Assembly (NCBI RefSeq): GCF_019352895.1
Contig: NZ_JAAAFX010000001.1
Span: forward strand, 62,001 to 126,000
Length of the DNA stretch: 64,000 nt
From: Variovorax boronicumulans
GTDB lineage: Bacteria > Pseudomonadota > Gammaproteobacteria > Burkholderiales > Burkholderiaceae_C
Direction: 5' to 3'
The notes under the pieces were generated by a model. It had not been told where the DNA came from. It ran no database searches and saw only the letters and a program-made list of their open reading frames with translations. The stretch's first letter is position 1; each line of letters opens with the position of its first letter. Below are positions 28,263-34,950 of this stretch, in pieces. Made by a program: the position numbers and the translations under genes.

Positions 28263-29075
28263 TCAGTTGCCCTTCGGTGCCCAGGAGGCGATGGTTTGCT
28301 TTTGGTCGTTGGTGAGGGGGTGCTTGGCCTGCAACATGGCGATCAGCTGCTCGGGCGTCTTGGTGCCCGCTTCGACGGCCTTGCGCCAGGTCGGCGCGCT
28401 CTTCGCGAAGGCCTCGGCGGGGTAGGTGGCCGCTGGCGCCGGCGCGGCGGCGGTGCGCGGCTCTGGCCGGGGCCCGCGACCGTTGTCGTCGTCCATGTCC
28501 TTGGTGGACAGGCCGGTCGCGGCGAGCAGCGTGGAGCGCTGCAGCACGGTGACCGTCGAGTTGATCTGCTGCGTCGGGGTCAGGTTGGGGTCGGTGCTGG
28601 GCGGGCCGGAGATCTCAGCTCTTTCCGAGTGCCCGAGCCGATGGACCAGCGTGCAGCTGACGGCGACGAGGCCCATGTCCTGCTTGATCTCCCACCGGTG
28701 CGTGATGCCCTGGGCCGCGAGCGCGCCGATGATCGCCGCGGTCACGCCGCCGAGCGAGGCATACCGGTAGGCGTCGCCATCGGCCGTCATGCCTTCGCGG
28801 TCCTTCATGATCTCGGGCGCGTTGCTCTTGAACGCGGCCATCGAATCGTGGAACGCGGTGAACGCCTCGCGCTGGCGATGCGCCTCCCGCATTTCCATCA
28901 CCTTCAGGTAGTGGTCGGAGGTGCCGCCCGCGCCCATGAACGCCAGCGCGTTCACGAGCGGGTCGTTGGAGGCGGTGTCGCGCGCTGGCGCCTTCGGCGG
29001 CGATGTCTTCGCGGCGGCGCGGCGCGGTGCCGCGTGCGTGCGGGCTTTCGGTCGGTCGAGTGTTGCTGCGGGCAT
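28263..29075 (-). CDS. erf: ERF family single-strand annealing protein
   Basis: A 270-residue ERF-type recombinase: FTAFHDSMAAFKSNAPEIMKDR, the hallmark YRYASLGGVTAAIIGALAAQGI and ...TGLSTKDMDDDNG. ERF proteins bind ssDNA and anneal complementary strands, working with the YqaJ nuclease downstream for RecA-independent recombination and genome circularisation. ATG 29075 was chosen; the open frame extends upstream but into low-complexity arginine-rich sequence. The C-terminal domain after a P/A linker is variable in this family. Confidence 0.9.
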   Translation of the reverse strand: MPAATLDRPKARTHAAPRRAAAKTSPPKAPARDTASNDPLVNALAFMGAGGTSDHYLKVMEMREAHRQREAFTAFHDSMAAFKSNAPEIMKDREGMTADGDAYRYASLGGVTAAIIGALAAQGITHRWEIKQDMGLVAVSCTLVHRLGHSERAEISGPPSTDPNLTPTQQINSTVTVLQRSTLLAATGLSTKDMDDDNGRGPRPEPRTAAAPAPAATYPAEAFAKSAPTWRKAVEAGTKTPEQLIAMLQAKHPLTNDQKQTIASWAPKGN

Positions 29076-29083
29076 GGTTGCTT

Positions 29084-29350
29084 TCAGGGACGGAAGAGGT
29101 GGACGACGGCGGCGATCACGCCGCTCGCGCCGAGGAGGAAGACGGCAGCCGTCGCGAAGCACTGCCAGGCGCTGGCGTTGCCTTCGGCCACGCGCAGGCC
29201 GGCCATCAGCCGCTCGGCGCGCTCGTCGGCGGTTTCGATGCGCGGGCCCTGCTTGCGCACCGTCGGGTCGAAGGTGAAGTCGGGCGTGGTGCGGCCGGAG
29301 CGCTCGGCGCGCGGCATGGCCGGGCGCGGCGCGGAATTGGCGGTGCTCAT
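29084..29350 (-). CDS. small membrane protein, hypothetical
   Basis: An 88-residue protein with a charged N-terminal part and one C-terminal membrane helix (WQCFATAAVFLLGASGVIAAVVHLF). Its start overlaps the previous stop by 4 bp (ATGA). No family recognised. It may be a tail-anchored early phage protein. Confidence 0.6.
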   Translation of the reverse strand: MSTANSAPRPAMPRAERSGRTTPDFTFDPTVRKQGPRIETADERAERLMAGLRVAEGNASAWQCFATAAVFLLGASGVIAAVVHLFRP

Positions 29351-29526
29351 GGAGTGCCTTTCGATGCGATGAGGTCGGGGAGATCGGCGCGCTCGATGTC
29401 GCGTGCCGCGGCGGCGGTGTCGAGGGCGGCCTCGAACTCGGTGGGGCCGTCGAGCAGCGGGCCGCTCGCGCCGATGAGGAAGGCGAGCAGGGTGCCGAGC
29501 AGACAGCGGAGGAGGACGACGTTCAT
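29347..29526 (-). CDS. 59-residue hypothetical membrane/secreted protein
   Basis: The product begins MNVVLLRCLLGTLLAFLIG, a hydrophobic signal-anchor, followed by an acidic tail. ATGA overlaps on both sides (29526 and 29347) place it firmly in the leftward operon. Function unknown. Confidence 0.6.
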   Translation of the reverse strand: MNVVLLRCLLGTLLAFLIGASGPLLDGPTEFEAALDTAAAARDIERADLPDLIASKGTP

Positions 29527-29837
29527 GCGGCACGCGCCGTGCTGGCGCCCTCCTTGAGGCGAGCGCTGAGCGCGCGGTCAAGGCGGCTCGTGGCGAAACG
29601 CACGATGTGGTCAAGCGCCTCGTCACGGCGGAACGACTTGGGCCCCGTGAGGCATCGCGCGCTCGTACCCTCCAGGGAGAACGATGCGTCGATGGTCTTG
29701 CCGTCGACCGTCAGGCTGATGGTCAGCGTGTCGCGGGCCGCGGCGGCATGGCCCGCGCAGTGCGAGAAGCCTTTGGTGCCGGGCCCGAAGCTGCCGCCGC
29801 ACTGGCTGCAACTGACTGTGGCGTGGGCGGCGCTCAC
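29523..29837 (-). CDS. hypothetical phage protein with CxxC-H..C site
   Basis: A 104-residue protein with a possible zinc knuckle at the N-terminus (CSQCGGSFGPGTKGFSHCAGH) followed by a beta-rich segment (TLTISLTVDGKTIDASFSLEG). 4-bp overlaps on both sides. No function can be assigned. Confidence 0.6.
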   Translation of the reverse strand: MSAAHATVSCSQCGGSFGPGTKGFSHCAGHAAAARDTLTISLTVDGKTIDASFSLEGTSARCLTGPKSFRRDEALDHIVRFATSRLDRALSARLKEGASTARAA

Positions 29838-30166
29838 GATGCGCTCCCGGTGGCCTTGGCGATGGCCTCGGACATGGCACGGATGCCGCGCTCCATGGCT
29901 TCATCGAACTGCGGGTCGCCATCCGCCAGTGCGTCGGCCGCCAAGATCAACTTGCCGGCTTCGAGCATTTCCGGCGATGCGGAAATGAGCACTGCGTTCG
30001 CATCGCACTCGGCGCGATACGAGGGGGTGTTCTTTCGCGCCGCTGCGCTGGTCGACAAACCCCAGCAGGCCGCGATCTTGCGGCCGTTGGCGGCGCGCAC
30101 GTCGCAACCGACGCCAGAGGCGCGGTCACGGAGCCACGGGCCCGGCGTGTGCTTCGCGGCGCTCAC
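29834..30166 (-). CDS. hypothetical phage protein of the KHTPGPW family
   Basis: A 110-residue protein starting with GTG at 30166 (overlap GTGA with the upstream gene). It opens with the SAAKHTPGPW motif and includes NAVLISASPEMLEA, both typical of a widespread family of small phage proteins of unknown function. The open frame continues upstream to 30439 but with sequence unlike the family. Confidence 0.68.
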   Translation of the reverse strand: MSAAKHTPGPWLRDRASGVGCDVRAANGRKIAACWGLSTSAAARKNTPSYRAECDANAVLISASPEMLEAGKLILAADALADGDPQFDEAMERGIRAMSEAIAKATGSAS

Positions 30167-30378
30167 AGGAACACCGCCATGGCCAGGCCGCCCAGCGCGC
30201 CCAGCAGCAGCACACCAGCCGCGATCGCGCCGAACAGGTTCTCCTGCTCGCGCTTCGTCAGCGCCTCCAGGGATTGATGGCCGTGCCATTGCGAGGAAGC
30301 ACCGGCCTCGGTGACCTGCGCGATGGCAGCAGGCGCAAGGTGCCCCTTCTGGCCGCGCGAATCGGTAATGCGGATCAT
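30163..30378 (-). CDS. small tail-anchored membrane protein, first gene of leftward operon
   Basis: A 71-residue protein with one C-terminal membrane helix (LFGAIAAGVLLLGALGGLAMAVFL). ATG 30378 has GGAGAG five bases upstream, better than the in-frame ATGs at 30390 and 30432; the latter would lie inside an operator. It is the promoter-proximal gene of the leftward operon. Its position resembles the small inhibitory early genes of lambdoid phages, but its function is unknown. Confidence 0.6.
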   Translation of the reverse strand: MIRITDSRGQKGHLAPAAIAQVTEAGASSQWHGHQSLEALTKREQENLFGAIAAGVLLLGALGGLAMAVFL

Positions 30379-30422
30379 CGTTCTCTCCATGACTGGCTGC
30401 GGGATGCAGCGGCATGGAAAGA

Positions 30423-30498
30423 ATTGAACCACAGTTCAATAAGGTTGTGCAACCACAGTTTAAGACTTTGAACGTTGTTTTCGCATCTGCGGTTCAAA
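30423..30498 (-). promoter_or_regulatory. early leftward promoter/operator region (CI-type sites)
   Basis: The 18-mer ATTGAACCACAGTTCAAT (30423-30440) is the exact reverse complement of the site at 31703-31720 in the cI-cro intergenic region. A second site with the core AACCACAGTT lies at 30451-30460, and a half-site CTGCGGTTCAA near 30488. On the minus strand, TTGCAC, 18 bp and TTCAAT could be the promoter, overlapped by these operators. Confidence 0.65.
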
Positions 30499-30520
30499 GA
30501 AGGGCACAGCGAGCCCGATC

Positions 30521-30565
30521 TACTACCCCAAGATAGTTAATCAGGCGTACTACTCAAAAGTAGTA
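30521..30565. promoter_or_regulatory. second operator pair, TACTAC palindromes
   Basis: TACTACCCCAAGATAGT (30521-30537) and TACTACTCAAAAGTAGTA (30548-30565) share ACTAC-spacer-(A)GTAGT symmetry. The second has perfect 7-bp arms. They lie upstream of the leftward promoter and may bind another regulator; the DNA has low GC here. Confidence 0.45.
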
Positions 30566-30580
30566 TTCAGGCAACAGACG

Positions 30581-30607
30581 AAGAAAAGCCCGCACATGGC
30601 GGGCTGG
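30581..30607 (-). terminator. terminator after the zinc-ribbon gene (leftward)
   Basis: On the minus strand, CAGCCCGC, loop CATGT-like, GCGGGCT then TTTTC. It would stop transcription from the repressor and zinc-ribbon genes before the early leftward promoter. Confidence 0.75.
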
Positions 30608-30655
30608 AGGAGTGACCGATGCCGGGGGTTGAGCGCCTGGAATCGGCGGCCGGAC

Positions 30656-30940
30656 TCAGGGCTTTTTGCCCTTGACAATCATGTCGTCGTAGAGGCGATT
30701 GCACTCCGACAGCGAGGACACCGCGCCTCTGGCGAAACTCTGCTCACAGATATTCCTGGCGGCCCGAGCATCCGATTCGTACTGGGGAACGCTGGCGCCA
30801 AGTGCAAAGAAGGCGAGCACCGCGGCCAGCGGCAGCCACAACCACCATTTGAAGCGCTTGATCTTGGCTCCGCATGACGGGCACGCCGCGGCTTTGTCGC
30901 TGATTTCGGCTCGGCATTCGGTGCAGGCAATCAGTGCCAT
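30656..30940 (-). CDS. zinc-ribbon membrane protein
   Basis: A 94-residue protein with an N-terminal zinc ribbon (CTECRAEISDKAAACPSCGAKI), one membrane helix (WWLWLPLAAVLAFFALGA) and a C-terminal part with two Cys. It lies directly downstream of the repressor gene in the same direction, so it is probably expressed from the prophage and may act in the lysogen, for example in superinfection immunity; that role is inference. Confidence 0.7.
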   Translation of the reverse strand: MALIACTECRAEISDKAAACPSCGAKIKRFKWWLWLPLAAVLAFFALGASVPQYESDARAARNICEQSFARGAVSSLSECNRLYDDMIVKGKKP

Positions 30941-30970
30941 TTGTCTCCTTCTCTTGCGGTCAGTTTCCGC

Positions 30971-31657
30971 TTACCAGTGGTCCTTGATCTTGCGACGCGG
31001 GACGGGGTACGGCACGTAGTAGACCCACGTGACGTCTTCAAAACGGTAGTGCAGCACGGCAGTGTTGTTGTAGCTGCCGAAGCGATAGGCGCCGCGCTGG
31101 GACAGCAGCCTCTTGATCATCGTCTGCCCGGTGGCGAGCCGGACCAGCACATCATCCTCGAGCTCTGCCTCGCTGCTGGGTTCGACGAGAGCGAAGTCCC
31201 CGGGGGTGTACTTCGGGAGCATGCTCTCTTCGCTGACCTCTACTAGGAAGGCGTGCGGGTCCGAGCTGTAGACCATTCCAAACCGATCGGATTCGCCCAC
31301 TGGGTGCCCCGCGTCATCCCAAATCCGCTCCGGGAGCCCGCCCGCTCCTTTGCCAATGACTGGGATGCGAGTTGTTCTAGACGACGCGATCGCGATCGCT
31401 TCATCTGGCATGGCCGGTGGCGGCGGGATGCCTTCGCTCACGAGATCCATCTGGCCTTCGCCGGTCGACAGCCACTTGCTGTTGATCTTGAGGAAGGCAG
31501 AAATCTTGTCGCAATTCGACGCGGCCATCTCTTTGGTTTCCTGCCGAACGATCTTCCGGATGCCTTGGTACGACATACCGACGGCCAGGGACAGCGCCGT
31601 GATGCTCACGCCGCGGGCCTTCATCGCCGAGTTCAGGCGCTCTCCAAGTTCAACCAT
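30971..31657 (-). CDS. cI: CI-like phage repressor with S24 (LexA-type) peptidase domain
   Basis: A 228-residue lysogeny repressor. The N-terminal helix-turn-helix (about 1-65: LGERLNSAMKARGVSITALSLAVGMSYQGIRKI) is followed by a linker and an S24 autopeptidase domain with the nucleophile Ser in VSEESMLPKYTPGD and the catalytic Lys in QTMIKRLLSQRG. It should self-cleave with activated RecA, making the prophage SOS inducible. ATG 31657 was chosen: the HTH begins here and the start codon lies within a 16-bp palindrome (31649-31664). The open frame extends upstream to 31798 through the operators, which cannot be coding. Confidence 0.93.
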   Translation of the reverse strand: MVELGERLNSAMKARGVSITALSLAVGMSYQGIRKIVRQETKEMAASNCDKISAFLKINSKWLSTGEGQMDLVSEGIPPPPAMPDEAIAIASSRTTRIPVIGKGAGGLPERIWDDAGHPVGESDRFGMVYSSDPHAFLVEVSEESMLPKYTPGDFALVEPSSEAELEDDVLVRLATGQTMIKRLLSQRGAYRFGSYNNTAVLHYRFEDVTWVYYVPYPVPRRKIKDHW

Positions 31658-31720
31658 GGTTGAATCGTGACAGATTGCGACTAAACTGCGGTTGCTTGTG
31701 ATATTGAACTGTGGTTCAAT
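31649..31720 (+). promoter_or_regulatory. cI-cro divergent operator/promoter region
   Basis: Palindromes: TTCAACCATGGTTGAA at 31649-31664 over the repressor start; AACTGCGGTT at 31684-31693; ATTGAACTGTGGTTCAAT at 31703-31720. A rightward promoter fits TTGCGA (31675-31680), 18 bp, TGATAT (31699-31704), so the last two sites would block it. A leftward promoter TTCAAT-17-TTTAGT lies on the other strand. Confidence 0.7.
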
Positions 31721-31721
31721 C

Positions 31722-31931
31722 ATGCGCATGCAGAAATCAAAAGCCATTGAAGTGCTCGGAGGCTCCATCGCCTCCGCCGCCGAAGCTCTCGGTATCACCT
31801 ACCAAGCGGTCGACAAGTGGCCGGAGATGCTCCCCGGTCGCATCGACGACCGCGTGATCGCTGCCCTTGTCCGCAAGGGGAAGAAGGTCCCGGCCGAGCT
31901 GCTGGTGCGTGAGGCGAAGGCCACGGCCTGA
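31722..31931 (+). CDS. cro: Cro-like repressor
   Basis: A 69-residue Cro/YdaS-type helix-turn-helix protein: AIEVLGGSIASAAEALGITYQAVDKWPEMLPGRIDDRV. It is divergent from cI, as expected for the lytic-side repressor. ATG 31722 starts two bases after the operator and about 11 nt from the predicted transcription start, so the message would be nearly leaderless; ATG 31728 is an alternative. No good ribosome site is visible. Confidence 0.82.
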   Translation: MRMQKSKAIEVLGGSIASAAEALGITYQAVDKWPEMLPGRIDDRVIAALVRKGKKVPAELLVREAKATA

Positions 31932-31967
31932 GATGCCCAGCGCCCACGCACGCCAGGAGAACGACCG

Positions 31968-32219
31968 ATGAAGTCGCTTCTCGCTCGCCTCATTCAGAAC
32001 TGGGAATACCTGCTGTCCGTGGCCGCCATGTTCTCCGCGTCCGCCTGCGCGGCCTTCGCTGCTGCCTGCGGCGCGTACGGCCCGGCCGGCATCGCGATCT
32101 TCTGCATGTTGGGCTTCGCCTTCCTGGCTGTGACCTTCGCCGATGCCGCCGACTTCCGTCGGCTCATGGCTGAGGCAGCTCGCAGGCATGCAGATGCCCA
32201 GCGAGGCGAGGGCGCGTAA
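31968..32219 (+). CDS. small two-helix membrane protein
   Basis: An 83-residue protein with two membrane helices (about 14-36 and 40-60) and a charged C-terminal tail. AGGAG stands 9 bp before ATG 31968. It is the second gene of the rightward early operon. No family is recognised; position alone would allow a superinfection-exclusion or regulatory role. Confidence 0.62.
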   Translation: MKSLLARLIQNWEYLLSVAAMFSASACAAFAAACGAYGPAGIAIFCMLGFAFLAVTFADAADFRRLMAEAARRHADAQRGEGA

Positions 32220-32399
32220 GGCGGCGGTGTGTGCTTGTTCCATGCCTCCATTTTTTTGCACCCCATTGATAACTACTGAGAAGCACGGATAAAGAATGCT
32301 ATCGCCACTTATCAATCGACCCCAATGCCGGGCTCCGGCGCCGGGTCGTGAAGACCTCCGCGAGGTCTATCCCATAGAGCGCGCGCGCAGGGAGGCCAC
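32220..32399 (+). promoter_or_regulatory. 180-bp non-coding leader with inverted repeats
   Basis: Contents: a T7 run (32251-32257); inverted arms ATTGATAA (32265-32272) and TTATCAAT (32309-32316); and a tight hairpin AGACCTC-CGC-GAGGTCT (32352-32368) just before the CII-like gene. The AT-rich part and paired arms suggest an operator, and the hairpin could be a nut-like RNA or a weak terminator. Confidence 0.4.
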
Positions 32400-32789
32400 A
32401 TGGCAAATGTGAGCCTCGTGCGCCATGAAGGCGAGAAGAAGGACCAGCTGACGCTGGACTTCGTGCCCGGCCTGCTCGAGCGATACCGGTCGCTGCGTGA
32501 ATGCGTCGGCGCGGGCGTCTACCAGCGCGGCCTGGGCCGGGTGGCCATCGACCTGGACCTGGCGCCCGGCAACCTGTCCGTGCAGATCAGCGACGACACC
32601 TCGCGCAAGTTCAGCGTCGACAGCCTCGAGCTCTACATAGAAAAGACGGGCGACAACACGCCCATCATGTATCTCGTCGAGAAGTTCTTGGCCCCTGACG
32701 CGCGGCCCAAGAACGCGCAGGAGGTGCAGGACATCCGCAACCAGCTGGCCAAGGCCATGCGCCAGCTCGAATCGCTGGGAGGCCAGTAG
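32400..32789 (+). CDS. CII-like phage regulatory protein
   Basis: A 129-residue protein resembling phage regulators with a helix-turn-helix: LLERYRSLRECVGAGVYQRGLGRVAIDLDLAPGNLSVQISDD, then FSVDSLELYIEKTGDNTPIMYLVEKFL. This is the arrangement of CII-type lysogeny activators of Burkholderiales phages. GGGAGG lies upstream of ATG. It precedes the replication genes as cII does in lambda. Family assignment is from memory of the pattern and is moderate. Confidence 0.6.
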   Translation: MANVSLVRHEGEKKDQLTLDFVPGLLERYRSLRECVGAGVYQRGLGRVAIDLDLAPGNLSVQISDDTSRKFSVDSLELYIEKTGDNTPIMYLVEKFLAPDARPKNAQEVQDIRNQLAKAMRQLESLGGQ

Positions 32790-32791
32790 CG

Positions 32792-33058
32792 ATGCGGACG
32801 TCCTTCGCCGACACGCGCAGCCGCCGCACGGATGGCCAGACCAGCCGCGCAGCGGGGCGCCACGCGACCACCGACAAGGCCGCGGGGGAGCGCCTGCAGA
32901 TCCTGGCCGCGCTGCGCCGCGGGCCGATGACCGCGCGCGAGATCGCCGAGTTCACCGGCATCGACTACTACGAGGTCCAGCGGCGCATCTCCGAGACCGG
33001 CGGCATCGAGAAGACCGACGACCGGCGCGACAGGTGCGCCGTGTGGAGGGCGCGTTGA
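32792..33058 (+). CDS. winged-helix DNA-binding protein
   Basis: An 88-residue protein with a basic N-terminal arm and a winged helix (LQILAALRRGPMTAREIAEFTGIDYYEVQRRISETGGIEKT). Such small HTH proteins often precede phage replication initiators. Its stop overlaps the next start (TTGA). Confidence 0.65.
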   Translation: MRTSFADTRSRRTDGQTSRAAGRHATTDKAAGERLQILAALRRGPMTAREIAEFTGIDYYEVQRRISETGGIEKTDDRRDRCAVWRAR

Positions 33059-33945
33059 TCGCTCGAGTGGCCCCATACCCCGCAGACGTGCGCGCGAAAG
33101 GCTGGCGGTTCGAGCTCGACCACGAGCGCATCCGCCAGTCGGACACGTGGGCGCTCGCGCCGGCCGAGATCAAGCCCTGGCTGCTCATGCTCTGGATGAC
33201 CGCCTGGGAGCAGGCGCCGTGCGGTTCGCTGCCGGCCGCCGACGAGCTGGTGGCCGCGCGCATCGGCATGCCCATGAAGACCTTCGCCAAGCACCGGGCC
33301 TGCCTGATGCGCGGCTGGTGGTGCGCCGACGACGGCCGCATGTACCACGACACCCTCGTCGAGCGCGTGATCGAGATGCTCGGCGCCAAGGACAAGGAGC
33401 GGTCGCGGAAGGCCGCGTACAGGGCGCGGATGGACGCGGAAAGGACGGCAGCGTCCCATGGGAGTCCCGATTTGTCCCACGGGACAACCACGGGACTACC
33501 AGGGGACTCCCATGGGAGTGACCCTGGGAGAGACGCCACCGGAACCGGAACCGGAACCCTTTCTTCACTTCGTTCAGAAGGTATCTCGTCGGGTCCGGCG
33601 CCGAAGTACTCGGCCGACTTCGAAGCCGCGTGGACCGCCTACCCGAAGCGGCCCGGCGCGTCGAAGGCCGACACGCTGAAGGCCTGGAATGCGCGGGTCA
33701 AGGCCGGCGCCGACGTGGCAGACCTGCTGGCCGGCGCGCAGCGCTATGCCGCGTTCTGCCGCTCCTCCTGCACCGAGCCGCAGTTCATCAAGCAGCCGGC
33801 CACCTTCTTCGGACCCGGCGATCACTTCCGCGCGGACTGGGCTTTCACGCCCACCGCGCAGCGCACCGCTGCAGCACCGCACCGCCATGCCGGCGCGGCC
33901 GCCGCGATCTTCGACATGGACCAACAGGAGACCTTCGATGCTTAG
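33055..33945 (+). CDS. replication initiator-like protein (O analogue)
   Basis: A 296-residue protein. The N-terminal ~110 residues (WRFELDHERIRQSDTWALAPAEIKPWLLMLWMTAWEQAP...) look like a DUF1376-type winged helix found in phage replication proteins. The C-terminal domain (~185-270: SADFEAAWTAYPKRPGASKADTLKAW...FIKQPATFF) is typical of phage replisome organisers. A TTG start at 33055 is preferred: GGAGG is 6 bp upstream and TTGA overlaps the previous stop. The linker DNA holds dense palindromes that may be the origin. It precedes a P-like gene. Confidence 0.65.
   Translation: MIARVAPYPADVRAKGWRFELDHERIRQSDTWALAPAEIKPWLLMLWMTAWEQAPCGSLPAADELVAARIGMPMKTFAKHRACLMRGWWCADDGRMYHDTLVERVIEMLGAKDKERSRKAAYRARMDAERTAASHGSPDLSHGTTTGLPGDSHGSDPGRDATGTGTGTLSSLRSEGISSGPAPKYSADFEAAWTAYPKRPGASKADTLKAWNARVKAGADVADLLAGAQRYAAFCRSSCTEPQFIKQPATFFGPGDHFRADWAFTPTAQRTAAAPHRHAGAAAAIFDMDQQETFDA
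33453..33559. repeat. cluster of GTCCC/GGGAC palindromes; candidate replication origin
   Basis: Inside the O-like gene: GTCCCATGGGAGTCCC (33453-33468), TTGTCCCACGGGACAA (33472-33487), GGGACTACCAGGGGAC, and the perfect 14-bp palindrome ACTCCCATGGGAGT (33506-33519). GGAACC repeats follow (33540-33557). Lambdoid origins are iterons within gene O, so this is a reasonable origin candidate. Confidence 0.5.
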
Positions 33946-34504
33946 GCCAGTCACCCACGCGGACCCGATCCGCGCCGCCCAGTCGCAGCCCGACGAGACG
34001 GTCATCAACAACGTCTTCAAGGTCATGCACGGCTACTACGGCAACCTGTTCCTGAGCAAGTTCGCGTCCGGCGTGCTCGATGCGCGCAAACGGGACATGG
34101 GCGTGGCCAGCGCACGCACCGTGTGGGCCTTCAGCCTGCACCGCTTCGCCGAGGCGGTCGTGGTCTCTGCGCTCGAAAAGTGTCAGGCCCGGCACCCTGA
34201 ATTCCCGCCGAGCCTGCCGCAGTTCGTGACGCTGTGCATCGCGTGCGAGCCGCGCAAGGCCTTCACGTTCGAGAACGCGATCGGCATGAGCGACGAGCTG
34301 CGCGGCAAGCACGCCGCGGCCGCGCGCGCCAGGAACAAGGCGTTCGCCCAGGCCGCGCGCCAGAAGCTCACCGGCTACGTGCCGCTGCCTTCGGGCCTCG
34401 AGGGCCTGAAGCGCGCCATCGCGAACGCGGTGGGCGCGGCCGGCGGCGACGAGGCGCGTGAGCTGCTCCGGCTCGATCGCATGTTCCAAGGAGCTGCAGC
34501 ATGA
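33938..34504 (+). CDS. replication protein P-like (helicase loader)
   Basis: A 188-residue protein whose centre resembles lambda P: NNVFKVMHGYYGNLFLSKF, then ARTVWAFSLHRFAEAVVVSALEKCQARHPEFPPSLPQFVTLCIACEP. P-type proteins bring host DnaB helicase to the O-bound origin. ATG 33938 has AGGAG eight bases upstream and overlaps the end of the O-like gene by 8 bp, the usual O-P arrangement. Confidence 0.62.
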   Translation: MLRPVTHADPIRAAQSQPDETVINNVFKVMHGYYGNLFLSKFASGVLDARKRDMGVASARTVWAFSLHRFAEAVVVSALEKCQARHPEFPPSLPQFVTLCIACEPRKAFTFENAIGMSDELRGKHAAAARARNKAFAQAARQKLTGYVPLPSGLEGLKRAIANAVGAAGGDEARELLRLDRMFQGAAA

Positions 34505-34950
34505 CGCTCACCCACCAGGTCATCGACCTCCTGTCCGACGGCAAGGCGCGCACCACCGACGAGATCGTCGCCGCGCTGCCCGACATCGGCCGTCCCAGGA
34601 TCGTCGCCACGCTGCGCGACATCCGAAGCCGCAGCCTGGCCGAGGAGCGCCACACCTTCCAGATCACCTCCGCCGGCGTGGCCTCGATCGGGCACCGCAA
34701 GGTGTTCCTCGCGCCAGAGGCGCGCGCCGCGCGCGACCTCGCGCTGGTGAAGGCTCGGCGGGAGGCGCAGAGCTTCCGCAAGGCCTCGCGCCCGCCGTCG
34801 CAGAAAGCGCACTCGCTGGAGCGCCGAGTCGAGGTGCGCATGTGTGCGCAGCCTGGCGCGACATCCATCGTCGGCTTGGCCCTGGCACAGCTGCACCCTC
34901 TGCATGCAGCCTGGGTCGGTACACGGCAGGAAGCGGGAGCGGGAGCATGA
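34501..34950 (+). CDS. winged-helix protein
   Basis: A 149-residue protein with an N-terminal winged helix (VIDLLSDGKARTTDEIVAALPDIGRPRIVATLRDIRSR). The remainder is basic and less ordered. ATGA overlaps with genes on both sides. It may be a DNA-binding accessory of replication or a regulator; no specific family is recognised. Confidence 0.6.
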   Translation: MTLTHQVIDLLSDGKARTTDEIVAALPDIGRPRIVATLRDIRSRSLAEERHTFQITSAGVASIGHRKVFLAPEARAARDLALVKARREAQSFRKASRPPSQKAHSLERRVEVRMCAQPGATSIVGLALAQLHPLHAAWVGTRQEAGAGA

